DNA from: Owenia fusiformis
Taxonomy: Eukaryota; Annelida; Polychaeta; Sabellida; Oweniidae
Direction: 5' to 3'
Assembly: GCA_903813345.2 (NCBI GenBank)
Contig: CAIIXF020000009.1
Location: forward strand, 30,790,740-30,850,739
DNA: 60,000 nucleotides
Shown here: one piece after another, positions 35,301 through 45,428 of the stretch
How the letters are laid out: each line of letters opens with the position of its first letter
How positions within the stretch are numbered: the stretch's first letter is position 1
The notes under the pieces: generated by a model
What the model was told of the DNA's origin: nothing
The model's input: the letters and a program-made list of their open reading frames with translations, nothing else
The model's database searches: none
Made by a program: the position numbers and the translations under genes

Positions 35301-38300
35301 TCCAAATGATTGTATCACCCATATACAAAACATACTCCAAATGCCAAAACTTACCAAAGTCACCCAATATGAACCCCTTGAATTTTATCATTGGGGCTAT
35401 TTCAAAGATACTGTTTATACTAACAAGAGTTGAAACAAGAAATTAGAAGGAAAATGAGAGCCATTACACAAGGTATCTGTGAGCGTGTAAGTCAGAAAAC
35501 TCCACCTGATGTGTTCATGTTTGCCTCTAAAAATAAAACTTTGAGCATGTTTTGTAAAATGACTATTTGGAATAGACCAATGAAACTTGGGGGAATGAAA
35601 GAACATTGAACAGTGTTCAATCATACCAAATATGACCGTACCGGATACTGAGTTATTAAGATTTGCCTGGGTTGAACTTAGCATTTTTATTACCAAACAT
35701 TATTTGATTTGATTTCCCATTTATGAGAAATGTTAATTCTAATAGGTTATACATACCCCATGGAATATAAAGAGTAAGATTTGAACATTCAATTGTAGAA
35801 GCTAATGAACTCCTTTTTTTGCATTGCAGTTGATGAAAGCCTCAGAGAAGAAGACAACAAAGCTTCAAATGAAGAAATAAATGGGTCTGGAGAGGAGGGA
35901 AGTGGAGAAGAGGACAGTGGTGTTGATGGAAGTGGATCAAGTGGCATTGAAACTGAACTTATTGGTGGTGAAATAATCGTAACTTGTTCAAATGAATCGA
36001 TGACAGCTGACATTGTTAATGACAAAGAAAATCCTGATGTTCAGTCTTCAAATGCTCCTAAGGATGAAGGATTCATGGACTATCAAGAAAAGGGAAAAGT
36101 AGATGGACAAACTCAGAAAGATGACAATGAACTGACAAACAGTGAATCAAATGAGCATAAAAATCTGTCTTCTGCAAATGGTAGTGAACATGTTCAAAAT
36201 GATGTTGAAGTTGTGGTCACAGAAGTCAATAGTGCTACAAATGAAAAGGTGACCATGGTGGATAAAGATTATAGTGAGTCGAACACTGAGAAAAATGAGC
36301 CTCAAAGTGACAAGCCCGGAAGTGAGGAGAAGGCCCAAAGTGAGGAGGATCCCCAAAGTGAGGAGCCTCAAAGAGAGAATGAGCCTCAAAGTGAGGAGCT
36401 TCAACATGAGGAGGAGCCTCAAAGAGAGAATGAGCCTCAAATTGAGAAGCCTCAAAGTGAAAATGAGCCTAAAAATGAGGAGAAGCCTCAAAGTGAAGAA
36501 AAGCCTCAAAGAGAAGAGGAACCTAAAAGTAAGGAACAGCAAACTGAGGCAGAACACAGAAATGATGAGGGACATGTGTTTGTTGTAGCAGTGTCCAATA
36601 AAGACAACCAGAAAGGAGGCTGGTTAAATGACTTGCTGAATTACCTATTGCCAGTTTAATTTTAGATTTTATAACTTTCAGTCTATGAAGCACTGGTTGC
36701 TTATCTTTCAGTCCACTTTTCGTCTGAATTCTCATTTCTTACATCATTCATTTTTAATGAATACAATATGATTGCTTACTGTTTTAGCAATTCCTTTTAA
36801 TCACACTTTCTATAAAATAAGTTTTTCTTTGACCTTACTTATATTATGTTCACTTATAGAGATGGCTTTAGTGTTCCTTAACGTCATACATGGTATGATG
36901 ATTATGCAAATGAAGATATTGTGTACGTTTTAGTTATGTGATATTATTTGAGGCCCACTTTTTGCGTCAACCTATATATGTATCTCATATACACACACTA
37001 TATTGAATTACTGCTGTATATAATGTATGCTTGTGTTAATTACTTGCTTTATTAAAAAACAAGGGAAAATGAAGAGCAACAATAATCTCAATGTAAAACA
37101 ATATCTTGATAGCATTGAATTTTTCAAAAACAAAAAAAATATGCTTCTGATGTAAGAGATTTATTAAATAAATGTTAAGGCCAACTTTTTATCTGTTTTT
37201 TATGTTAGTGGTACATAAACAGCTATATGGTGTGAATGTAGAGGTATTTATATTTGCAAATGTGAGAGAATGTAACAGAGTGAATCCTTAGAAATTCCTT
37301 CTATAGTAAAGATCATATATCCATATGGCATCATTTTTAAAATCTTTTTGAGTTATTGAGAATTATATTTCTCTCGGTAGCCATTTTGAATTCAGTGGCC
37401 CTCTTTAAAATTCTTCTATGACAATCCTATGCCCATCATAAATGCAACAGCACACAAAATCTAAGGCAAATCTGACTACTGGTTCTTGAGTTTTGAAAAT
37501 TATATCTTAATAAAATATATTCAAAAACAGTATCTAAAAACCATATTTCATATACATATGCTTGGGACCAAAATGATATATTTAGAGGTTATGTCACTAT
37601 GACGTGAAATATGCCTGAGTTCTCCCAATATAGGCCGACCTTGGGAGGCTCTATATTTGGGCAAGAACGAAGGCATATTTCACGTCATAGTGACATAACT
37701 GATGTATTACATGCCTTTGTTCCCATGGTTACTTTGTATCAATGACGTGACGTCATGATATTATCATGGTTATTAAAGAAATCTAATATCAAAACGAGGT
37801 AAGCGGGCTATATCGGGGTAATCGGGCAATATCGGTGGATATAGCTCGCTAACTTTCCCATTGACTTCCATACAAATGCTTCGCTAGGTATGTAATACAT
37901 GTATATATTGACTCATCCTTAACAAAGTAAACAATGAGGACCTTTCAAATACATAATTGACTTTTTAAGTACAAACAGACTGTTATTTTAATTCATACAT
38001 GTTTTCTGTAATATACTTACTGATTTCTTATCAGTTGAGGTGAATGCAGGGTGTGTTAGTAGTATATCTATATCACCACTAGAGGCAGCACCTGTAAAAC
38101 AAACCAATATGTTGAAAAACAGCTAATATCCAAGTTACATCACTTCTAAGAGTACATGCATGTGTACATTCTGATTAAAAGGATAAATATACTATTAGTG
38201 ACAGATAGGGGTCACTACCAGAACCTTTCATAAATTTACGATTCCAAAATCAGGAACCATAGATACCATGACGGGAACAATACATATATATATGAGTACA

Positions 38301-41300
38301 GTGTGGGCCAAAAAAACGCCACTTTTTTATTTTCCAACCTATATACCCCATATTTTGAAGTTATATAGTGCCAGGGGTTCTTATATATATAGAGAGAGAA
38401 TTCTTAACAATACATAACTTCTGGCAGTGACAATGATAATTTAATGTTCAAGATTAACTGTAAGACCATACCCCTGCGAAAGCTGCCACATATTTTTGCA
38501 GTATATTCTTTATCAACCATCTCCACTGCTGTAAGCACATATGCCTGAAAAATATAATAGATCAAATTTCATTCAAATATGACTTGAGAACATTTCTAAA
38601 TATTTTGAAAATAAAACCACATGCATTTTCAGTTTTGTTTTAAAAATTCAAAACTGTAAATAATCAATTATATAACAATTCATGGCCTTTTTCTACCATG
38701 CAAAACTGTAGTCCAAGAAAATGTCTTCTGGACAGTTAATATGATAAGACTATCATAAATTAATCACTTGTTATTTAAAGACAGGTATAACCAGGCAGAA
38801 GTATTGGTTCCCTTTTGCAACTTCTACATCCATAACATGACATAACACCATATTAGAAAATAGAAGTACTGTAGATGTCCTTGCTTTGTCAGCACATAAA
38901 ATTTCAATCAAATCTGGCATTTGACTTATTATAGATGGCTATTTTGAGCAGCACAGCCATTGGAAATTGCTGCGAGGAGAGATAATTTCTAGCTCATTTC
39001 TTGAGAGGAAATCTAAATAAAAAAAAACATCAGCAAATGGGCAGCCATTTTTAGATTTCAAGGTTCCTTGATCTGAACTGAAAGGCACAGTCTTACTAAA
39101 GTTCAGTCATAAAATGAATATAATATAAGTTGACTTGATAAAATGAACATTTTTAATTTTGGGATATCTCAATTTGGGTGGGATCTTATTGAATTTTCTT
39201 GAGTTTCCAATGAATTAAACATTTATGCCTGTATTTAATTCACATAAATAGAACCTTTGTAGGCCCACTGAGCTTTTATTTATATTTGATCAAACCACTG
39301 TAAGTCATACCTCTAAATCCAGCATTTCATCTCTAGGAATACGCTTCTCAAAATCATCAAAGTATCTGAAAAATAAAATAAACATAAATTTTAGTTAATG
39401 AATTCTTTCAAACCCGAATATTAATACAAAGATATTTTGACAATTACTAAAGTTTATATAAGAAGATTTTAATTGAGTGGCCACATTGAAATTCCTTCTT
39501 GAGCAGAGCTCTTCTGTCCATAAGGCACAAGACTATACAATTTGAGCCCAATCCAAAATACAATATTTGAGTTATATTCCAGGCAGACGAACAAATGGAT
39601 GGACGAATGGACAGACGGATGGGCATCTTTTCTATATCACTCCAGATTTCATTCAGGGGGTTAAATAAGGGGACAATTCAATCATATAATTCTTCATGTA
39701 AGGATATGTGCATCAAATAACTTACTTGAGGCCAATTTTCTGATGATGGTTCAACTTGTCTTTGTGTTTTGCCAGATCTGAAAATTGCAAAGAAAACATT
39801 CAAAATAAGTACAATGTACTGAGATATGCAGTTGTATCTTTTCTATCTACATATTTATTACTCAAATTGTAACAAGAGATATGAATACTTGATAGTGGCC
39901 TTCACACCAGCTGAACATGCATGCACTGAAGAACATTATCCACCAGAAACTTGTAGTGTTCACAAGAATAATATTTTCACAACTGAGAGATTATATTCCA
40001 GAGAGGAGTTTATTGGAAATGGTAGAGATGTTCAAGAGAGATCTTTTCACAACAGATCGATGTGTTAAAAGAAGACATAAGTATATATGTAATTTCAACC
40101 GATTTGCATGATGTCCATTTATCTAAGTGGAGATCACTTTTGATGGTAATCCATCAAATGATAATTTCACATTGAAACATGTGGACATAAGTGGATTTTG
40201 ATCAAGTTTCTGGATTTAACATTGACTCCTCATAGTTGAATTATGATATATACCAAAATGAAGTAGGGGATGTATCAGTGCCATTATAAAACCTTTAAGG
40301 ATCATGTGGCAAAAAAATCTTTGGAATGCTGGTCAATGCCATCAATATTCACTTACCTTCCAGGGATTTAATGCCATCTTGTACAAACTTGGCGGCAGCG
40401 GCAGGTCTGGAAATAAAATCGATGAAGATGTGAATTCAATATACAGTCCAAAAAATTTAAGTAAGCTAAGTAATGCATGATGTTAAAAGGTACATGTCAT
40501 TTTATCACAGTGTTTTAGGTAAACAACACCAGTTTAATATTGAAATATATGAATATATGAAAAATGAATACCTGTATAAGGAAGCTCCTTAAAACACTGT
40601 TTTGTTTATGAACAGGGAAATAAAAAGCCATTAAGATATGTAGGTCGTAAGTTAAATAAGTTAAAAAATGTTATCTCTCAGATGGTTTGGATAAAGAGTA
40701 GTGTGTATTCAAAACATCCTATATATGTTTTTATCATGGTACAGTCACTCCTTTTAAATGTAATGTGAACACTTTGCGCCCTATTAATTCCCAAGTTGTT
40801 AGACCCCTCTCCATGTGACCACCTTTTTGCTTGCCTCGACAGCATTTACTTTCACTATATATTACCAATACTGCTTCTTACCCTATTCCAGTTACTTTAG
40901 TAAGCAGGTTAATGGCCTGGGAATTATCATCTGCCCTGATCTGAAACAGAGAGTATCAAATATATATAATAATCAGCAATCCTACTGAACCTACTGTAAA
41001 TGAAAACATCTAAACCATGGAATATACCAAACTTGTTACGAACTACCCTCAATGACCACAATTTGAAAAATACACCATATAACCCTGATTTAACAATTCA
41101 TATAATCATGTGTAATACTGAATCAATGCAAACCTTCCACTCCTTCAAGACATTTATCCTCTGCACTTTGTCCATGTATAACAGCCATATCAACATGTGT
41201 ACATGTACATGATCACCACAAACAATACCAGCTTTATCAGTCTTCAATTAATTTGGAAATTAACCCTTCTATGTACGAAAGACATGATGAACCAGTTTGC

Positions 41301-44300
41301 CTAGATATTCTTTAAAACTGTTTTTACATTATATAAAATGGAATATGTTGTTCAACTAAAGGTTTGTATAACAAAAAAATGCTTCCATGACTCAAAGAAT
41401 TTATTAATGGATGTAGGGAGTTTAGGTTTATTCGATATATAATGATGGGTCTTATATCATAAATTTTAATAATAATTTCTTGAATATTTAGACTTGATTA
41501 AAAGTGTGAAACACACTGTGAAGGGTTAATTAATTAAAGGGCATATGTTTATTAAGTTTACATATCAATTTAGTATAATAACTTCCACATGTAATTAAGA
41601 ACACAAGAAAACCTGTTCTAACAGATAATTAAGTATTATTGTATGTACAATATCAATAAGTAATACTTTGTTCAAAGGTTGTTGTTTTTTCATTTCGTAA
41701 CCTTAAATTTTGGTCGACAAGACACAGATAAAGCTAGGAAGTTATGATAGATTCTTGTGTTTTAAGGAAACATAATGACCCTAATTACACATGTGATATA
41801 CCCGTGTAATTAGGCCTCTTAAATTTTCTGATGTATTTCTCAGTGAACTCACCTTTTCCAGCTTAGCAAGAGATCCAGTCTGTATGAACTCATCTATCTT
41901 TTTGCCAATCTGTTTACCAATACCATCCTGGAAGGAAATTATATAATATATATATCAATTAATACTTCAATCAATTATTTTGTAAACAGGAGTATATTCA
42001 TCATAATTTATCCTACCAGGTTTTCTTAGCAACTACAGTATAAAGTCTTACCTGAAACTAATAATACGGTATGTGTATGTGACCTTAAAGAGAGAATCAG
42101 AGATAGCGAGTAGGCTAAACAAAAAATTGTGAATCTTTTTGGAGATATTGTATTTGATATTGTAAGGAATAGATTGGTAGGTCAATTATGCACATTGCTT
42201 GTAATCTTGTCAATCCCTATCCCTAATTAAAATAATGTCATAGAACATATTACAATTGTATCTCATACTGTTTCTTTTTGGGCCATCTTCTTCAGGTATT
42301 AATCCACACTCCTCTCTCTTCAAGTATGAGATACACCAGTTATATATGATCGGTTTTGGATATATTTAAGTTGTATTTCTCTGGAAATATCTGCCTCTGC
42401 AGTTCACTCGAGTCTCTAGCCAATAACTTAGTGGAGGCCTGAAATATGTATCCTGCAGATATAGACCCGGGAACATGTATAAAAAAATATTGTTTTTGCC
42501 AGTATTCTTCATCATAATTTATCCTACCAGGTTTTCTTAGCAACTACAGTATAAAGTCTTACCTGAAACTAATAATACGGTATGTGTATGTGACCTTAAA
42601 GAGAGAATCAGAGATAGCGAGTAGGCTAAACAAAAAATTGTGAATCTTTTTGGAGATATTGTATTTGATATTGTAAGGAATAGATTGGTAGGTCAATTAT
42701 GCACATTGCTTGTAATCTTGTCAATCCCTATAGATCTGATTCTGCCTTTAAGTTGCTTGAAAATAAGGTTTACTTTTCAGCTAGGTCCAATTTCAATTTC
42801 TAACTACTGACTATATAGGGTACACAAAGTGCAGCAGTGAACCAACTAAGCCAATCAGATGCATCATGATAGAACCAAAACAGAGAGAAAGGTGGACACT
42901 TCAGAGAGGCTCTTCTTGATCTTGCAGGACCAATCAACACTCATGAGGCTAGCCTTACCTTAACCAAACAGGAATATATGTACAAAATATGACAATTGAT
43001 GGACATGGTCTGTACTATAGTACAGGAAAATTATATTAAAGTAAAAATTAGTTACCAGTTTTTGAGCCTCAGTTCCATTCTTGATCCTGTTAGGGAGTTT
43101 GGCTAATGTTCCAGCAGCCTTCCTATATACATTGTATTTGTGCATGTTACGGGACACATTTTTCTCAAAATTCGCCAACTCTGTCAAAAAACATGATAAT
43201 TAAATAAGGACATCGCTGGACAATATGCTTGTCTCTCAGTTTTTCATTTCTATTCTGATTTTACGCCTCTTCAAAAAGTCATCTCTAAGCTAGGCTCCCA
43301 TCTCTCTTGCTATAGTAACCTTGCACTTGCATGTTTTTCTAAGATACTATTCAATGATACATTTGAAGCACGTGCAATGGAGAAAAGGAAAGCAATGAAA
43401 TCAATATGGGCAAATGCTGACAACTCAATGCACCAATTTTCCAACATTTATATACATGTACATGGAGAACACTGCTTCCCTGTACTACCAATTAAAATAA
43501 TGTCATAGAACATATTACAATTGTATCTCATACTGTTTCTTTTTGGGCCATCTTCTTCAGGTATTAATCCACACTCCTCTCTCTTCAAGTATGAGATACA
43601 CCAGTTATATATGATCGGTTTTGGATATATTTAAGTTGTATTTCTCTGGAAATATCTGCCTCTGCAGTTCACTCGAGTCTCTAGCCAATAACTTAGTGGA
43701 GGCCTGAAATATGTATCCTGCAGATATAGACCCGGGAACATGTATAAAAAAACTGAGTCCCCCAAGAAGCATGTTCATCATGTATAACAAAAATCGAGCC
43801 TAAGAAAAACTCTATCACATAAGTGACATACATGTAACTCTTATTCGAACATGACTGTATATTCACGCCTTTTATAAACTGTAAACAAAGTCAACATTTC
43901 ATCAGGGGTATATTAGCCTTGAAGAAGGCTTTAGCATTTCCAATGAAACAAATATCCAAATTTTAAAAATCAACAAATGTTACTTCCTGCGAAAGCTATT
44001 TGGATTTTGATATAATAGCTTTCCCACGGAGCATTTGGACAGCTCAATGATCGTGACCTTTGAAATCGAATTAAGTCGATCCGCGGCTTACTTTCGTTCT
44101 CTAACTGTGTCTTACATCAGTATCATCAATCCGTGTAAGTATTGGAGCGCTGGAGTACTTCTTTTTCGATCAAGACTTGTAATTGTTAGTCGAGTGAATC
44201 GTTTTACTGCCAAATTCCAATATGGCGGTTTCTGCTCGGACATTTTCGTAAATCTCCGGAGGTTGTCCGAACCTAACTAATTCTCAAAATTCATTTTGTT

Positions 44301-45062
44301 CGTTGCGTATCTCGCACCTAGCAAACCGCCATATTGGAAATAGGTCTAAAAAACTTTCACTCGATGAACAATTTACAAGTCTTGATCGAAAAAGAAGTAC
44401 TCCAGCGCTCCAATACTTACACGGATTGATGATACTGATGTAAGACACAGTTAGAGACCAAAAGTAAGCCGCGGATCGACTTAATTCGATTTCAAAGGTC
44501 ACTATTGATCAGCTGTTCACTTCTCCGTTTGAGAGCCATAAGTTTCAAAATCTAACATGGCTCTCGAAGTGAGTAAAACAAATGCTAAAGCCTTCTTCAA
44601 GGCTAGGGGTATATTTGCGAACAATGCCCCTGGTAATATGTGTAATGTGTGACGTCACAATGGCGGACCGTAGTAATGGCGGCCCATAATGAATATTCGA
44701 AACATTTCGGTGAGTTTTCATGTTCGAATCGCAATATAGACCTCAGAGCAGGTGAAAAATCATTGAATACACCCCTTAGGGCTAGGCACAAAAGCTTTCT
44801 AACCCCTCACTCCCTTCGGTCATTCGGGGTACAGAAAACAGCTGTACCTAGCCATGCGGGTTGTATTCAACAATATTACCCCTGCTCTTTGCTCTATATT
44901 TCTCTAATTCTTCAAAGTGCCAAGCCTGAAAAACAAAAGAACTGAAAGTGAAAGTCACTGATCAAAATAAATTGAAATTCTCATTCTGCTATATTTACCG
45001 AAAAGAAAGTCACTAAAATCGGCATTAGGGCTGTCAGCTGTTGGGGCCTTCCTTTTACTCAT
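20371..45062 (-). CDS. POLB: DNA polymerase beta, 13 coding exons
   Basis: The base-excision-repair polymerase and 5'-dRP lyase of the nucleus. Coding exons: 45062-44999, 43180-43056, 41927-41853, 40940-40882, 40406-40357, 39777-39726, 39365-39311, 38544-38472, 38091-38021, 27279-27193, 26182-26118, 25380-25241, 20465-20371. All have GT..AG borders and compatible phases, giving 336 residues (human 335). Seen: N-terminus MSKRKAP, Lys73 in GKKIDEF (the lyase Schiff-base lysine, human K72), hairpin-helix-hairpin segments [10 protein letters not shown] and VTGIGPAAA, nucleotide-binding GSFRRG, metal-binding Asp191/Asp193 in GDIDI and Asp257 in RIDIR, and [11 protein letters not shown] for sugar/base contact. 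It ends [10 protein letters not shown]. All catalytic residues are intact. The gene spans 24.7 kb because of intron 9 (10.7 kb, with a nested antisense gene) and intron 12 (4.8 kb, mostly one foldback element). Confidence 0.97.
20570..20720. repeat. Dispersed repeat, inverted copy of 37735-37890
   Basis: ATGGAAGTCAATGGGAAAGT, GATATTGCCCGAT, CTCGTTTTGATATTAGAT and TTTCACGTCATAGTGACATA blocks recur in reverse orientation at 37580-37890. Lies in POLB intron 12. Confidence 0.7.
20894..25198. mobile_element. 4.3-kb foldback transposon with 9-bp target duplication
   Basis: GTGGCACAT occurs at 20894-20902 and 25190-25198, directly flanking GGCTTTGTATAAAAAACC and its reverse complement. The outer ~300 bp of the arms match closely, including CCCACGTACCCTCGTACCC and TTGTTGATCGGGCAGTCTTA. 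A second matching block lies at 22093-22310 versus 23775-23980, at equal distance from each end. Each arm is therefore ~1.4 kb around a ~1.5-kb centre. No transposase was recognised. A 9-bp duplication with long arms is typical of Mutator-like or Foldback elements. It fills POLB intron 12. Confidence 0.85.
26460..26958. mobile_element. ~500-bp MITE with near-identical ~48-bp terminal inverted repeats
   Basis: CCGGAATTGCCTGAC at the left and GTCAGGCTATTCCGG at the right continue inward with ACGGTAAAGTCAGATACCGT and TGTCACAAATGG. The ends are nearly identical, suggesting recent activity. The 65-codon frame at 26495 starts inside the terminal repeat and is not considered a gene. Target duplication not clear. 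Confidence 0.85.
27843..27950 (-). repeat. Inverted copy of the duplicated segment at 41991-42731
   Basis: CAATCTATTCCTTACAATAT and TTGACCTACC match, in reverse, the right part of the duplicated segment in POLB intron 2, including an AGATCTGATTCTGCC end. The segment is therefore a dispersed repeat. Confidence 0.7.
29145..29275. repeat. Palindrome with ~32-bp arms
   Basis: TTCAGGATATTGGGATTATC at 29156 pairs with its complement in the right arm (29244-29275). Both arms have matching flanks CCTATA..GG and CCTCGTATAGG. In POLB intron 9. Confidence 0.7.
32494..36659 (+). CDS. Nested secreted acidic Ser-Gly / S-x-E repeat protein (two exons)
   Basis: Not a family I can name. Exon 1 (32494-32878, donor AAAG|GTAAGA) encodes a signal peptide ([18 protein letters not shown], likely cut after ISLG), then a Lys/Glu coiled-coil-like region (residues ~35-100). 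Exon 2 (35830-36659, acceptor GCATTGCAG) joins in phase 1. The product is 404 residues. Residues ~140-160 hold clustered Ser-Gly in acid context ([20 protein letters not shown]), fitting glycosaminoglycan attachment. Residues ~290-370 are 5-6-residue repeats such as [10 protein letters not shown] and PQSEEK, rich in S-x-E sites for Fam20C-like secretory kinases. The C-terminus is hydrophobic ([14 protein letters not shown]). A TATA-like CTATTTAAAC lies ~85 bp before the ATG. The gene lies antisense in POLB intron 9. An extracellular matrix or mineral-binding role is inference. Confidence 0.75.
33190..34725. mobile_element. 1.5-kb nested foldback in the intron of the secreted-protein gene
   Basis: The inner palindrome, ~33608-34433, has ~400-bp nearly identical arms from TCACAGGCTGGTATCGAAA inward. 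TGTCCGCTGTGACGGAGCA occurs four times, near both ends and on both sides of the centre. The outer arms at ~33195-33285 and ~34630-34715 also pair (ACTGCGTGCATA, ACACTGACAAACTG, CACGGYGYGGTATCCA). No coding capacity. The transcript of this intron could form a very long hairpin. Confidence 0.8.
37167..37172 (+). terminator. Possible polyadenylation signal of the nested gene
   Basis: AATAAA ~510 bp after the stop at 36659. It would give a long 3' UTR; assigned by position only. Confidence 0.25.
37588..37890. repeat. Long hairpin plus dispersed repeat
   Basis: A 29-nt perfect arm (GTTATGTCACTATGACGTGA onwards) pairs with its complement ending at 37699, with a further partly matched ~18 nt. The sequence continues as a repeat shared with 20570-20720 in inverse orientation. 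Arms contain CRE-like TGACGTGA. In POLB intron 9, ~130 bp from exon 9. Confidence 0.75.
41991..42731. repeat. Direct duplication X-Y-X in POLB intron 2
   Basis: A ~230-bp segment X (TCATAATTTATCCTACCAGG to TAATCTTGTCAATCCCTA) is repeated at 41991-42224 and 42501-42731. A 262-bp segment Y (42226-42487, ending in seven A) lies between the copies. The X copies look essentially identical. Confidence 0.9.
43491..43752. repeat. Second copy of segment Y in POLB intron 1
   Basis: Apparently identical, base for base by eye, to 42226-42487 (ATTAAAATAATGTCATAG to the seven-A tail). On the minus strand both copies read [17 protein letters not shown] in an open frame. The A-rich 3' end suggests a retroposed or recently duplicated module. 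Confidence 0.9.
43905..44614. mobile_element. Nested insertion: ~600-bp foldback inside an 87-bp hairpin element
   Basis: The outer element has 26-nt inverted arms at 43914-43939 and 44580-44605 (TAGCCTTGAAGAAGGCTTTA start), flanked by the 9-bp direct repeat GGGGTATAT (43905-43913, 44606-44614). Inserted in it is a core, 43980-44576, starting TTACTTCCTGCGAAAGC and ending CTCTCGAAGTGAGTAA. It is flanked by the 8-bp direct repeat AACAAATG. The core is itself a palindrome with long arms (TACTTCTTTTTCGATCAAGA in both). In POLB intron 1. Confidence 0.88.
44640..44930. repeat. Probable inverted-repeat element containing TGACGTCACAATGGCGG
   Basis: CCCTGGTAATAT at the left and ATATTACCCCTG at the right form short opposed ends around a CpG-richer interior. 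The 98-codon frame at 44649 lies inside it. It shows no recognised domain and is not considered a gene. Confidence 0.35.
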
Positions 45063-45428
45063 GTTTCTAATCTGCGTTTGCAATGGTTTGGTGAAGGAAG
45101 CGTAGTAGATTTTTAACATGTAAGTTCTTGTTTTTCAAATTACCCACAAGTCCCTAGTGTGAAACACATTCCAAATAAACGTTGTTTATTTTCTTCATAT
45201 TCATTGTTTGTTGAAAATTATACAGGGTAAACAAGCTATTTTCTCAAATATGTAAACCATCTGAGGCCAACAGTATATAAATTTATCAATAAATCAATTA
45301 GAATAAATAATTTATAATTAACAGAAAAACACAGCTGTGACCCGGAAGTTGTGTCAAAGTTCAAGAAGTGTACAACCATAAAATCAAACAGTTTTGTACG
45401 TGGCACAGATAGCTGAACTTTATTCACG
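45063..45428. promoter_or_regulatory. Bidirectional POLB/GFPT promoter region
   Basis: The 366 bp between two divergent start codons must hold both 5' UTRs and core promoters, unless an upstream non-coding exon exists. Visible: an ETS site CCGGAAGT at 45342 close to the GFPT start, TATATAAA at 45274, and forkhead-like GTAAACA / GTTTATT motifs. Start sites are not determinable from sequence. Confidence 0.6.

Noticed and set aside
36147-36588. 142-codon minus-strand and 104-codon plus-strand frames
   Set aside because: Shadows of the Glu/Gln/Pro/Ser repeat in exon 2 of the nested secreted-protein gene.
39580-39630. GGACGAATGGACAGACGG repeats as a CRISPR-like or satellite array
   Set aside because: Simple-sequence GGATGGAC-type microsatellite, also near 25940 and 30220; eukaryotic context.
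42340-43790. Two minus-strand frames sharing [14 protein letters not shown] as extra POLB exons
   Set aside because: They are the two copies of repeat Y. POLB is complete and in phase without them.
44035-44502. Opposed frames both reading [13 protein letters not shown]
   Set aside because: They are the two arms of one foldback element, not a protein gene pair.
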